NCBI GenBank assembly: GCA_023443455.1
Contig: JAEZUE010000107.1
Span: 62,001 to 126,000 of the forward strand
Direction of reading: 5' to 3'
Length of the DNA: 64,000 nucleotides
DNA from: Verrucomicrobiota bacterium
GTDB taxonomy: Bacteria; Verrucomicrobiota; Verrucomicrobiia; Opitutales; Opitutaceae
Positions 1-9,144 of this stretch are shown piece by piece. Each line of letters starts with the position of its first letter. Position 1 is the stretch's first letter. A program made the position numbers and the translations under genes. The notes under the pieces were generated by a model. It saw only the letters and a program-made list of their open reading frames with translations. It ran no database searches and had not been told where the DNA came from.

Positions 1-106
1 CGTGTTCCTCCCCTTCGTGCCACGACTGTTCACGGTCCGGCTCCGCGTGTGCAGCCAGGGCCAAAACGCTTGCCAGGATGAGGATGAAAGGGATCCGGGA
101 TTTCAT
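1..106 (-). CDS. N-terminal fragment of an exported protein (runs off left edge)
   Basis: Thirty-five codons are visible from an ATG at 106 leftwards to the edge. The start is typical of a Sec signal peptide: two basic residues near the N-terminus, then the core IPFILILASVLALAA and a likely cut after AHA, followed by a charged segment rich in Glu and His. The mature protein lies outside the window, so its function cannot be read. It is divergent from the carbonic anhydrase gene, with about 110 bp between the two starts, enough for two promoters. Confidence 0.6.
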   Translation of the reverse strand, partial: MKSRIPFILILASVLALAAHAEPDREQSWHEGEEH

Positions 107-216
107 GTCGGTGTCGAAACCACCACGACACGGCCGCGCGCTCAAGCCCGCAAAGCAACCCGGCCCGCCGGCACATCGGGATCAAGAATCGCCCCACCGG
201 ACCGAAGTTACCGGGC

Positions 217-984
217 ATGCCTTCCGTGCTTGTCCGCCGCTCCGCCGTGCTCCTGCTCGCGCTCCTGCCGTTCTCGACGTTGCGCGCCTTCGAAGGCCCC
301 CCGCAGGGCGTGCCGCCCGACGACGCCCTGATCCTGCTCGCAGCCGGCAACCAACGCTACGCCGACGACAAGCCGTTGCACTTCCAGCAGAACAGCCTGC
401 GACGCTCGGAAACGGCGAAGCATGGCCAGAAACCTTTCGCCGTCGTTCTCACCTGTGCCGACTCCCGCGTGCCGCCCGAACTCATCTTCGACCAGGGGGT
501 CGGTTGCCTGTTTGTCATTCGTGTCGCCGGCAACGTGTCCCGCGTCGACGAGGTCGCCAGCATCGAATACGCCGTCGGCCACCTCGGCACCCGCCTTGTC
601 GTGGTGATGGGGCACACCCGTTGCGGCGCCGTGTCCGCCGTCGTCGAGGAGGCGCACGCCGGCCCCAATCTCGCCGAGTTGATCGCACCCATCCAGCCCG
701 CGGCAAAACGGGCACGTGCCGAAAATCCCGGCCTGCACGGTCCGGGCCTGGTCGATGCGACCGTCCGCACCAACGTGCTACAGTCCATGGCCGACCTCCT
801 TCGTCTCAGTCCCGAGCTCAGCCTCGCCGTGGCGGTCGGTCGCGCCCGGGTGGTTGGCGCCATCTACGACCTCGAGTCGGGCAAGGTCGAAATGCTCGAC
901 CACGTCGCCGTCCCCCAACCCGCCAACGCCCCCGCACCCGGGACGCCCCCCGCTCCCGTCGAGGCGCCCCCGGCGCACCACTGA
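217..984 (+). CDS. Exported beta-class carbonic anhydrase
   Basis: Interconverts CO2 and bicarbonate. The 255-residue protein has the beta-class zinc-site motifs: CADSRVPPE with C80, D82 and R84, and GHTRCGAV with H133 and C136. The usual ligand set for the family is two Cys and one His, with the Asp-Arg dyad near the metal, so an active enzyme is expected. A hydrophobic N-terminus (VLLLALLPF, likely cut after TLRA near residue 24) suggests it works in the periplasm, whereas most bacterial beta enzymes are cytoplasmic. The tail from about residue 230 is rich in Pro and Ala and looks disordered. It stands alone, 92 bp ahead of the M2 peptidase gene. Confidence 0.9.
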   Translation: MPSVLVRRSAVLLLALLPFSTLRAFEGPPQGVPPDDALILLAAGNQRYADDKPLHFQQNSLRRSETAKHGQKPFAVVLTCADSRVPPELIFDQGVGCLFVIRVAGNVSRVDEVASIEYAVGHLGTRLVVVMGHTRCGAVSAVVEEAHAGPNLAELIAPIQPAAKRARAENPGLHGPGLVDATVRTNVLQSMADLLRLSPELSLAVAVGRARVVGAIYDLESGKVEMLDHVAVPQPANAPAPGTPPAPVEAPPAHH

Positions 985-1076
985 CCCGGAAGCCACCCAC
1001 GGGCGGGACCGGCAAAAATCGTCGGCCCGCCTCTGCCGGCTCTTGGCACGGCACCTCGGCCTCCTAGCGTGGGCGG

Positions 1077-2867
1077 ATGCGTCGCCCTTGCCTCCTCGCC
1101 GCCTCCGCTCTCCTCGCCCTCCTCGCCTTGCCCGCACGGGCGACCGATCCGGAGCAACTACAGGAACGAGCCGACCGCTTCCTCGCGCTCGCCAACGCCG
1201 GCTACCAATCGTTGATCGCCATCCGCGAGGAAGCCGATTGGGCCAACACGACCGACGTCACCGACGCCCATGAGGCCGCCTTCGAGACCGCCTCCCGCGC
1301 CTTCGGGGCATTCACGGGAAATCCCGCCCTCGTCACCGAGGCGCGCGAACTCATGCGCCACCGCGCCGCCCTCTCGCCCAACACCGTCCGCCAGCTCGAC
1401 CGCCTGCTCCTGGCCGCCGCCGAGGCGCCCATGACGAACCCGGCGCTCGCGGCCGAACGCATCGCCGCCGAGACCCGGCAGGATTCCCTGCTCAACAGCT
1501 ACGAATTCACGTTCCGGGGACAGCCCGTCACGGTCAACGACCTCGGCGAGCGCCTGCTCGCCTCCACCGACCTCGCCGAGCGCCGCGCGCTGTGGGAGGC
1601 GTCCAAGGCGGTCGGCTCCGCGCTCAAACCCGGCCTGGTCCGCCTGCGCGACCTGCGCAACGGCGTGGCGCGCGAACTCGGTTACCCCGACTACTTCTCC
1701 CTCCAGTACGCCCTCTACGGACTCGACGCCGAGGCGGTCGTCCGCCTCAACGCCGAACTCGTGGCGACGCTCCGCCCCCTCTACCTGCAACTGCACACCT
1801 GGGCCAAACACGAGCTCGCGAAACGTTACGGCCAGCCCGTGCCGGAGCGCATCCCCGCCCATTGGTTGGCCAACCGCTGGGGCCAGGAATGGCCCGGGCT
1901 GGTCGCCGCCGCCGACATCGACCCGGCGATCGCGCGGCACCCGCGCGAGTGGGTGGTGAAAACCGCCGAGCGGTTCTACACCGGCATCGGGCTCGACCCG
2001 CTGCCGGCCACGTTCTGGGAACGCTCCGACTTCTACCCGCTGCCCGCCGACGCCGCGCGCAAGAAGAGCGCCCACGCCTTCTGCTACGACATCGACCTCG
2101 CGGGCGACGTGCGCGCGCTGATGAACGTCGAGGCCGACTCCGACTGGTTCGGCACCGCGCATCACGAATTCGGACACGCCTACTACATGCTCGCCTACGC
2201 CCGGCCCGGGATCCCGCCGCTGCTGCGCGACGCGCCCAACTCCGGCTTCCACGAGGGCATCGCCGAACTCGCCAGCCTGGCCTGCATGCAGGCGCCCTAC
2301 CTGCAGCACCTCGGTCTCGTCTCCGCCGACTCGGTACCCGATCCGGTCGCCTTCCTCCTCAACGACGCCCTCAACCCCACCCTGCCCTTCATCGCCTTCG
2401 CCTCCGGCACGATGACGCACTGGGAGGCCGATCTCTACGCCCGCGACCTGCCGGTCGACGAGTGGAACGCCCGCTGGTGGCAGTACGTGCGCGACTTCCA
2501 GGGCATCGAGCCGCCGGAGCCGCGCGGCGAGGACTTCTGCGATCCGGCCACCAAGACGCACATCAACACCGTGCCGGCCTACTACGCCAACTACGCGATC
2601 GCCACGGTCATCCGCTTCCAGCTCCACGCCCACATCGCGAAAGAAATCCTCCACCAGCCGTTGCAGGCCTGCAACTACACCGGCCACCCCGAAGTCGGTG
2701 CGTTCCTGCGCTCGATCATGGAGAAGGGCGCCACCGAGGACTGGCGCGACATCCTCCGCGAGGCCACCGGCGAGGAGCTTTCGCCCCGCGCGATGGTGGA
2801 GTACTTCGCCCCGCTGCAGGCCTGGCTCGAGGAGCAGAACCGCGGCCGCAAGATCGGTTGGGAGTAG
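1077..2867 (+). CDS. M2 family peptidyl-dipeptidase (ACE-like zinc metallopeptidase)
   Basis: Predicted to remove C-terminal dipeptides from peptides outside the cytoplasm. The 596-residue chain starts with a Sec signal (LLAASALLALLALPARA) and matches the length of a single-domain angiotensin-converting-enzyme homologue. The zinc motif HEFGH lies at residues 363-367. The third ligand is E393, inside NSGFHEGIAELA, which matches the ACE segment GFHEAIGD. The segment VPAYYANYAIATVIRFQ near residue 505 resembles the C-terminal half of the ACE active site. All catalytic parts look intact. A small exported cupin gene follows after 47 bp and may share its transcript. Confidence 0.9.
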   Translation: MRRPCLLAASALLALLALPARATDPEQLQERADRFLALANAGYQSLIAIREEADWANTTDVTDAHEAAFETASRAFGAFTGNPALVTEARELMRHRAALSPNTVRQLDRLLLAAAEAPMTNPALAAERIAAETRQDSLLNSYEFTFRGQPVTVNDLGERLLASTDLAERRALWEASKAVGSALKPGLVRLRDLRNGVARELGYPDYFSLQYALYGLDAEAVVRLNAELVATLRPLYLQLHTWAKHELAKRYGQPVPERIPAHWLANRWGQEWPGLVAAADIDPAIARHPREWVVKTAERFYTGIGLDPLPATFWERSDFYPLPADAARKKSAHAFCYDIDLAGDVRALMNVEADSDWFGTAHHEFGHAYYMLAYARPGIPPLLRDAPNSGFHEGIAELASLACMQAPYLQHLGLVSADSVPDPVAFLLNDALNPTLPFIAFASGTMTHWEADLYARDLPVDEWNARWWQYVRDFQGIEPPEPRGEDFCDPATKTHINTVPAYYANYAIATVIRFQLHAHIAKEILHQPLQACNYTGHPEVGAFLRSIMEKGATEDWRDILREATGEELSPRAMVEYFAPLQAWLEEQNRGRKIGWE

Positions 2868-2914
2868 CTCCCGCTCCGTTTGATTTCAGCGGGGTAACGC
2901 GCACCCTGCGGTGC

Positions 2915-3379
2915 GTGAACCCCTCCACCCCGTTTCTCTTCCTCGCCTTCGCCGCCACCGCCCTCGTCGCCGCCCCCGAGGCGACTCCGCCCACCCCGCT
3001 CCCGCCCCAGCCGTCGATGGCCGAATGCGTCAACACGCTCGACCTCGCGCGGGCCACCAGGACCAACAACGGCTTCCAGTTCTGGTTTGCCGGACGCGAC
3101 CTCGCCGACGGCAAGACGCTCAAGATGAGCATCGTCGCCCCCCGATCGGGTATCCACGCGCCCCACCGCCACGACGAGGACGAGTTCTATTTCGTCCTCG
3201 AAGGCACCGCCGAGGTCACCCTCAACGGCGAGACCGCGACCATCGGCCCCAACTCCAGTTTCTACTGCCCGCGCTGGAGCGAGCACGGCATCCGCAACGT
3301 CGGCGACACCGAGCTGCGCTACCTCGTCATCAAGCAGTACAACCCCGAAAATCCCGCCGCGGCGCCCACGCGCTCGTAG
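2915..3379 (+). CDS. Exported single-domain cupin protein (GTG start)
   Basis: A 154-residue protein with one cupin barrel. Cupin motif 1 is read as HAPHRHDEDEFYFVLEG (His, His, Glu metal ligands) and motif 2 as PRWSEHGIRN. The substrate cannot be deduced. No ATG precedes the hydrophobic leader PFLFLAFAATALVAA, so I place the start at GTG 2915; the first ATG (at about residue 34) would remove the signal peptide. The gene follows the M2 peptidase by 47 bp on the same strand. Cupins of this shape are often sugar or small-acid binding proteins, or dioxygenases and isomerases. Confidence 0.75.
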   Translation: MNPSTPFLFLAFAATALVAAPEATPPTPLPPQPSMAECVNTLDLARATRTNNGFQFWFAGRDLADGKTLKMSIVAPRSGIHAPHRHDEDEFYFVLEGTAEVTLNGETATIGPNSSFYCPRWSEHGIRNVGDTELRYLVIKQYNPENPAAAPTRS

Positions 3380-3490
3380 CCGCGCCCGTCCGCAGCCCTC
3401 CCCGCGTTCCGCCCCACCGACCGTGTCGCGGGGCGGGATTTAGCGCAAATTCGCTCGCCGTCCCCATCCTCGGCACTTTCCTCCGCTCCT

Positions 3491-6373
3491 ATGTCCCCCG
3501 TGCTCCGTACCCTTCCCCTGGCCATTGGCCTGTTCCTCCCCCACCTCCTCACCGCGGCGCCCGCCGCTCCCTCGGTCGAGGCGCACGAAACTGCGCCCGC
3601 CCCGCGCGAGCGCCTCGCCTTCGACTCCGGCTGGCGCTTCGCCCTCGGCCACCCGTCCGACACCGCCAAGGACTTCGACCACGCCACCGCCTACTTCTCC
3701 TACCTCGCCAAGGCCGGCAACGGCGACGGCCCTGCGTCTCCGAAGTTCGACGACCGGGCCTGGCGCGAGCTCGACCTGCCGCACGACTGGGCCGTCGAGG
3801 TGCCCTTCGCCGCCGACGGCAGCCACAGCCACGGCTACAAGGCCGTCGGCCCCCGCTTCCCCGAGAACAACATCGGCTGGTACCGCAAGACCTTCACCGT
3901 GCCCGCCGCCGATCGCGGCCGCCGCATCTCCCTCGAGTTCGACGGCATCTACCGCGACTCCAAAGTCTGGATCAACGGCTTCTATCTCGGCCAGCAGCCG
4001 AGCGGCTACACCGGCTTCGCCCACGACATCACCGACTACCTCAACTACGACGGGCCCAACGTCGTCGCCGTGCGCGCCGACGCCACCATGGAGGAAGGTT
4101 GGTACTACGAGGGCGCCGGCATCTACCGCCACGTGTGGCTCAACAAGACCGCCCCGGTCCACGTCGCCCGCCACGGCACCTTCGTCACCAGCGAGGTCCG
4201 CGCCGACGATGCCGTGATCTCGATCGGCACGACCCTCGCCAACTCCGGCCTCGCGCCGGCCACCGTCACCATCGACCAGCTCGTCCTCGACCCGCAGGGC
4301 GCCCCCGTCGCCGGCCTCGACCACGCCGCCGAGGTCCTCGTCGCTCCGGGCGGCACCGCGCAACAGGACCAGACGATCACCATCGCCGACCCGCAGCTCT
4401 GGTCCATCGGGCAGCCCAACCTCTATCGCCTCGTGACCACCGTGCGCGCCGGCGATGTCACCCTCGACCGCTACGAGACGACCTTCGGTATCCGCACGAT
4501 CCGCTTCGACGCCAACAAGGGCTTCTTCCTCAACGACGAGCACGTCGTCATCAAGGGCGTGAACATGCACCAGGACCACGCCGGCGTCGGCGTCGCCGTG
4601 CCCGACGCCCTGGTCGAATTCCGTATCCGGAAACTCCAGGAGATGGGCGCCAACGCCTACCGCACCGCGCACCACCCGCCCGCGCCCGAAGTGCTCGCCG
4701 CCTGCGACCGCCTCGGTTTCCTCGTGCTCGACGAGGCCCGCCTCATGGGCTCCGTGCCCGCCCAGCTCGACGAGCTCGCCGCCCTGATCCGCCGCGACCG
4801 CAACCACCCCAGCGTCATCCTCTGGGGCCTCGGCAACGAGGAGTGGGCCATCGAGGGCAACGAGCTCGGCGCCCGCCTGACCACCACCATGCGCGCCTTC
4901 GCCGAACGCCTCGACCCGAGCCGCCGCACCACCGTCGCCATCAGCGGCGGCTGGGGCGCGGGCAGCTCCACCACGACCGACGTCATGGGCTACAACTACT
5001 ACACCCACGGCAGCACCGACGAGCAGCACCGCCTCTTCCCCGACCAGCCCGGCGTCGGCACCGAGGAGAGCACCACCCAGTGCACCCGCGGCATCTACTT
5101 CACCGATGCCGCCCGCGCCCACCAGGCCCACAATCCCGACCACATCGGCGACTCCGGCGCCAACTGCATCGCCGGCTGGAAACACTACGCCACCCGCCCC
5201 TACCTCGCCGGCCTCTTCTACTGGACCGGCTTCGACTACCGCGGCGAGTCCAACCCCTACAGCTTCCCCGCCATCAGCTCCCAATACGGCCTGATGGACA
5301 CGTGCGGCTTCCCCAAAGACAGCTTCCACTACCTCCGCGCGATGTGGACCGCCCAGCCCGTTCTCCACGTCTACCCGCACTGGAACTGGGCCGGCCGCGA
5401 AGGCCAGGCGATCACGGTCGGCTGCTACACCAACCACGAGGAAGTCGAACTGCTGCTCAACGGCCGCTCCCTCGGCCGCAAGCCGGTGCCGCCTTACGAC
5501 CGCGTCGAATGGTCCGTGCCCTACGAGGCGGGCACACTCGAAGCCCGCGGCTTCCGCGGTGGCGAACTCGTCGAAACATCCCGCGTCGAGACTACCGGTC
5601 CGGCGACCCAACTCGTCCTCACTCCCGACCGCTCGCAGCTCTCCCCCGGCGGGGCCGACGCCACCGTCTTCACCGTCGAGGCCCGCGACGCCCGGGGCCG
5701 CGTCGTACCCACCGCCTGCAACCAGGTCACGTTTGCGATCGCGGGCGGCCGTATCCTCGGCGTGGGCAACGGCGACCCGAGCTGCCACGAACCCGACCAG
5801 GTCCATCCCGCGATCACCCGACTCAATGTCGAGAACTGGCGCGGCCGCATCGCCCCGGCCGGCACCGAACTCGGAGCCGCCGCCCCAGCCTCGCTGGAAC
5901 CGCTGCGCAAGGTCGGCAACTGGCTCGCGCCCTTGCCGAAGGAGAACGAACTCTACGAACTGGCCGCCGAGTTCACCCTCCGCGACCTCCCCGCCGGCGC
6001 CTCGATCGAGCTCTTCCTCCCGACGCTCGGCACCACCACGACCGTGCAGCTCAACGGCCGCACCCTCGCAACCGGCGTCGACACCACCAAGGCCGGCCCG
6101 TCGCTGCGCCTCTCGGCCGAGCAGATCGTCGTGGGCGTCAATCATGTCCAATTGCTCGTGACGCCGTTCGCCGACTCCCGCCGGCGCCTTCCCGAGGCCG
6201 ACCGGCTCGGGGCGCTCCGCCTGACCACCGCCGCACCGGCCACGCAACGCAGCCTGTTCAACGGCTTCGCCCAGGTGATCGTGGAAGCCGGCAGCGAACC
6301 CGGAAAGCTCACGCTCTCCGCCTCCGCCGACGATCTCGCCCCGGCGAACTCGAGCATCGAAGTGGCGCGCTGA
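3491..6373 (+). CDS. Exported glycoside hydrolase family 2 (beta-galactosidase-like)
   Basis: A 960-residue enzyme with a signal peptide (LPLAIGLFLPHLLTAAPA). Domain order: GH2 sugar-binding jelly roll (about 40-230, with NIGWYRKTF and VWINGFYLG), Ig-like domain (about 235-335), TIM barrel (about 340-650), then a DUF4982-like and further beta-sandwich domains. The acid/base Glu is E450 in WGLGNEEW, and the likely nucleophile is E525 in GVGTEES. GH2 enzymes of this architecture release beta-galactose or related sugars from plant or algal polysaccharide; the exact sugar cannot be told from sequence. It ends with an Ile-Glu-Val-Ala-Arg tail and is followed by a hairpin shared with the convergent GNAT gene. 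Confidence 0.87.
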   Translation: MSPVLRTLPLAIGLFLPHLLTAAPAAPSVEAHETAPAPRERLAFDSGWRFALGHPSDTAKDFDHATAYFSYLAKAGNGDGPASPKFDDRAWRELDLPHDWAVEVPFAADGSHSHGYKAVGPRFPENNIGWYRKTFTVPAADRGRRISLEFDGIYRDSKVWINGFYLGQQPSGYTGFAHDITDYLNYDGPNVVAVRADATMEEGWYYEGAGIYRHVWLNKTAPVHVARHGTFVTSEVRADDAVISIGTTLANSGLAPATVTIDQLVLDPQGAPVAGLDHAAEVLVAPGGTAQQDQTITIADPQLWSIGQPNLYRLVTTVRAGDVTLDRYETTFGIRTIRFDANKGFFLNDEHVVIKGVNMHQDHAGVGVAVPDALVEFRIRKLQEMGANAYRTAHHPPAPEVLAACDRLGFLVLDEARLMGSVPAQLDELAALIRRDRNHPSVILWGLGNEEWAIEGNELGARLTTTMRAFAERLDPSRRTTVAISGGWGAGSSTTTDVMGYNYYTHGSTDEQHRLFPDQPGVGTEESTTQCTRGIYFTDAARAHQAHNPDHIGDSGANCIAGWKHYATRPYLAGLFYWTGFDYRGESNPYSFPAISSQYGLMDTCGFPKDSFHYLRAMWTAQPVLHVYPHWNWAGREGQAITVGCYTNHEEVELLLNGRSLGRKPVPPYDRVEWSVPYEAGTLEARGFRGGELVETSRVETTGPATQLVLTPDRSQLSPGGADATVFTVEARDARGRVVPTACNQVTFAIAGGRILGVGNGDPSCHEPDQVHPAITRLNVENWRGRIAPAGTELGAAAPASLEPLRKVGNWLAPLPKENELYELAAEFTLRDLPAGASIELFLPTLGTTTTVQLNGRTLATGVDTTKAGPSLRLSAEQIVVGVNHVQLLVTPFADSRRRLPEADRLGALRLTTAAPATQRSLFNGFAQVIVEAGSEPGKLTLSASADDLAPANSSIEVAR

Positions 6374-6401
6374 AGACCCGGGAGCGCCACCGCCAAACCG
6401 T

Positions 6402-6426
6402 GACGCTGCTCGCCCAGAGCAGCGTC
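6402..6426. terminator. Hairpin between convergent genes
   Basis: A perfect 10-bp stem (GACGCTGCTC and its complement) around a 5-base loop lies between the GH2 gene and the convergent GNAT gene. Neither side has a T tract, so termination is an inference from position. Confidence 0.4.
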
Positions 6427-6464
6427 GCTCTCTGCCGTCTCCCGCCTTCCCCGTTCCGAGTTCC

Positions 6465-7031
6465 TCAATACCCCGGACCGAGCAGATCGATCACGCCCTC
6501 CGGCCAGCGCGCGCCGGCCGGATAGATCATGACGGAGGGATCCCACCACGGAGCCTCCGCCGAGTGCCGGTCGCCCGGCCGCCAGCGGCTGTTCACGAAG
6601 ACATTGTCCACCGGCCGGGCTCCGAGCTTCGCGTAGAAGTCCGCCACCGGGGTCTGGAAGAGCGCCACGCCGAAACGGCCCTCGTCGACCGGCGAAAACG
6701 CCGCCCGCACCACCGCCGCGCCCCAGCCGCGGCCGCGCCACTCGGGCGCCGTGCAGACTCCGGCCAGCGCCATCACCGTCATCGCCCCCGTCGCCGTGCG
6801 GATCTCACGCGGGAACACGATCGCCACGGCGACCAGCTCCTCCCCGGCCCGGACGGTGACGACCTCGCGTTGCTGCCCGAGCTTGTCGGCCCGATACGCC
6901 TCGGCCTGCTCGGCAAGCGGCCCCTCCGCCGAAGGCCACACGCGGTCGAACAAAACACAAACTGCCCGCCATTGCTCGGCGGGCAGCGAATCGAAGGACT
7001 GGCGTTGGAGAACCGGGGTCGGCAGGGCCAT
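6465..7031 (-). CDS. GNAT-family N-acetyltransferase
   Basis: A 188-residue protein with the GNAT acetyl-CoA signature APEWRGRGWGAAVVRAAF (about residues 95-112, R-x-x-G-x-G/A) after the beta strands VAVAIVFPREI and MTVMALAGVCT. A further GNAT-like stretch is FGVALFQTPVADFYAKLGARP. The acceptor amine is not predictable. The C-terminal 40 residues (WWDPSVMIYPAGARWPEG) are less typical. The gene faces the GH2 gene and lies 40 bp upstream of the stop of the beta-helix gene's reading direction neighbour, on the same strand. Confidence 0.85.
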   Translation of the reverse strand: MALPTPVLQRQSFDSLPAEQWRAVCVLFDRVWPSAEGPLAEQAEAYRADKLGQQREVVTVRAGEELVAVAIVFPREIRTATGAMTVMALAGVCTAPEWRGRGWGAAVVRAAFSPVDEGRFGVALFQTPVADFYAKLGARPVDNVFVNSRWRPGDRHSAEAPWWDPSVMIYPAGARWPEGVIDLLGPGY

Positions 7032-7071
7032 GGCGGAGTCACTCCTGCCATGGCGTCACCAAAGTTGCGAG

Positions 7072-8946
7072 TCAGCGTTTCGACGGATAGGCGCCCGGCA
7101 CGGTCGCGGCCTCCGCCGGCCAACCGAGCAGCGCGCGCACCTCTTCGGGCAGCGTCGTCGCCGGCACCGGCTTCGAGAATCCGTCGACCAGCTCGTAGTT
7201 CTTCAACTCGAGGCTACGCACGGCCGCGTTGGCGGGGGCGAGCAGGTCGACGCTGTTCTTTTCCCAGGCCGGTTGCGCGGCCCGGAAGGCGGCGAGCGAG
7301 TCGTGGTCGACCCGGGTCTGCGCTCCGGCCGAGGGGCTCCAGGCCACCAGCGGACCGGCGGCGGCGGCGCCGCTGCGCACGTACACGTTGCCGTCGAAGG
7401 CGTTCACGTGCGGCAGGGTGAGCCGTTCGGCCAGGTTCTGCGGCTGACTGAAAACGACGAGCGGAGTCTTCTCCGGCGTGCCGGACAGGCGGTAGCTCCA
7501 TTGCGGCGGAGGCAGCGCGCGGTCGGCCACCAGCAGATTGCCCATGAAGGCATGGTCGACGCGCTGCTCGACGTCCGGGCCAGTCGAGGGATGCCAGCCG
7601 AAATGGTCGCCGACGGCGCTGCGCCCGTCGCGCTGGAAGGCCGCCCCGGTATTCACAAACGTATTGTGCAGGACGCGCACGCCGCTGCTGTTCAACGAGT
7701 GCACGCCCTTCTCGCAGTCGACGAAGACGTTGCCCGCGCAGATCGCGTTCTTCGAGATCTCGTAGAAGAAGCCGTCGACGCAGCCCTCGATCCAGTTGTT
7801 CACGAACACCGCATCGACATTGCCGACATCGTACCAGATGCCGTTCGAGTCCGGGTTGCCGTACACGAGATTGTCGCGGCAGGTCACGCGGTACGACTGG
7901 TTGAAGATCTTCACCGCCGAGGGGAAATAGCCGGTGATCTTCTCGACGTTGTTGCGGGCGAAGATGTTCTTCTCGAGCAGGCTGTCCGAGGAGGCCACGA
8001 GGTACACGCCCTCGGTGCTGGTGTCGCTGATCAGGCAGTGCCGCATCGTGAAGCGGTCGCCGCGGAAATAGCCGGCCACACGCGAACAGTGCGTGATCGT
8101 GCAGTGCTCGATCGTGGTGCCCACGACCTCGTTGCCGAAATCGGCCGGGTCCATGAGCCGGTCGGGCTCGGTGCCCTCGATCTCGAGCGCGCGGTAGGCG
8201 TACTGCGTGAACGTGAGGCCGCGCAGCGTGTAGCCCCGGCCGTCGGACTTGCGCCCGTGGGCCTCGCCGAGTACGCGGACCAGTCCGCCGTCGTGCGCGG
8301 TGATCTCCACCGTGCGACCGGTCGGATCCTGCGCGAGGTAGACGTGGCCGTTCTCGTAGTCGATGTAGAAGGAGTTCGCGTCGAGCTCGCCCTCCCAGCC
8401 GGCGGAGTGCAACGGCACGCCGTCGACGAAGACCATGTCGTTGTTGAAGCGATGCAGCGGGGTCTTCTTTCCCTCGCGTTCGCGGCGCCACCAGTCGGCC
8501 GGGCGCTGCGGGAAGAGCTTGGTCCACGAGGTGCGCCAGAGCCCGTTGCGCAGCTCGGTCCATTCGGCGGCCACCTCCGAGCCCTTCAGCACGGGTTGCT
8601 CGTCGGCATGCGCCTGGAGCGTGATGCCCTGGTTGAGCACGAGTCCGCCCACTCGATACACACCGCCGCGCAGCACGACGACGTCGCCGGTGACCGCGCG
8701 CTCGATGGCGGCGGCCAGGGAGGTCGGGCGGGCGAGCGCCGAGCCGTCGGCCGCGGCGGCGCCGTCCGGAGCGACGTAGATGACATGGTTGGCGCCGGCC
8801 GGCACGGAGTAGCTCTGAGGCAGGGGCCCGTAGGGACCACCGGAGGGTTGGGCATGGCCACACAGGGCCAGCGAAAGCAAGACAAGGGCACAGGCTCCGC
8901 GACGGACGCGCGAACCCACGGAGGTGAACGGGGATTTCTTCATCAT
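7072..8946 (-). CDS. Secreted right-handed beta-helix protein (pectate-lyase-like fold)
   Basis: A 624-residue protein. The start is the ATG pair at 8946/8943 (MMKKSPF), followed by the signal core ACALVLLSLALCGHA; longer frames upstream cover the palindrome and lack a signal. Residues about 40-90 (VIYVAPDGAAAADGSALARPTSLAAAIERA, then VVVLRGGVYRVGG) match the opening of DUF1565/pectin-lyase-fold proteins. Then come repeats of beta-helix rungs (TIEHCTITHC, MRHCLISDTS, SLLEKNIFARNN, RDNLVYGN, VFVNNWIEGC, AGNVFVDC, LHNTFVN). The fold fits a polysaccharide lyase or hydrolase; catalytic residues cannot be assigned. It lies near the GH2 gene, so a role in polysaccharide use is plausible. Confidence 0.8.
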   Translation of the reverse strand: MMKKSPFTSVGSRVRRGACALVLLSLALCGHAQPSGGPYGPLPQSYSVPAGANHVIYVAPDGAAAADGSALARPTSLAAAIERAVTGDVVVLRGGVYRVGGLVLNQGITLQAHADEQPVLKGSEVAAEWTELRNGLWRTSWTKLFPQRPADWWRREREGKKTPLHRFNNDMVFVDGVPLHSAGWEGELDANSFYIDYENGHVYLAQDPTGRTVEITAHDGGLVRVLGEAHGRKSDGRGYTLRGLTFTQYAYRALEIEGTEPDRLMDPADFGNEVVGTTIEHCTITHCSRVAGYFRGDRFTMRHCLISDTSTEGVYLVASSDSLLEKNIFARNNVEKITGYFPSAVKIFNQSYRVTCRDNLVYGNPDSNGIWYDVGNVDAVFVNNWIEGCVDGFFYEISKNAICAGNVFVDCEKGVHSLNSSGVRVLHNTFVNTGAAFQRDGRSAVGDHFGWHPSTGPDVEQRVDHAFMGNLLVADRALPPPQWSYRLSGTPEKTPLVVFSQPQNLAERLTLPHVNAFDGNVYVRSGAAAAGPLVAWSPSAGAQTRVDHDSLAAFRAAQPAWEKNSVDLLAPANAAVRSLELKNYELVDGFSKPVPATTLPEEVRALLGWPAEAATVPGAYPSKR

Positions 8947-9027
8947 GGGGATGGACCGCCAAGTTTGCCGCCCCCCCTCCCGCCGCAAGCGATCCCCCAT
9001 GCTAACGTACGTACACCACTTCCTGCT

Positions 9028-9067
9028 CCGACCGTATAACCTGACGGCCGTCAGGTTATACGGTCGG
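9028..9067. promoter_or_regulatory. 40-bp perfect palindrome, candidate operator
   Basis: Forty bases form a perfect inverted repeat with no loop; the half is CCGACCGTATAACCTGACGG. It lies 82 bp upstream of the beta-helix start and 78 bp beyond the polymerase stop, both genes on the minus strand. The symmetry and lack of a T run suggest a dimeric regulator site (TetR-like operators have this form) rather than a terminator. The 10-bp core GACGGCCGTC recurs in the palindrome at 24094-24129. Confidence 0.5.
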
Positions 9068-9144
9068 TCAAGATTCGGCACCGAACCCAAATGGGCGACA
9101 GGCCGGGACGGTGGGCCGCGAGAATTGGAACGCCGCGTGTGGGA

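Noticed and set aside
2911..6525. A 1204-codon frame rich in Arg/Pro overlapping the GH2 gene
   Set aside because: Its product is repetitive Arg/Pro/His sequence without any domain, while the other frame encodes a clear GH2 enzyme.
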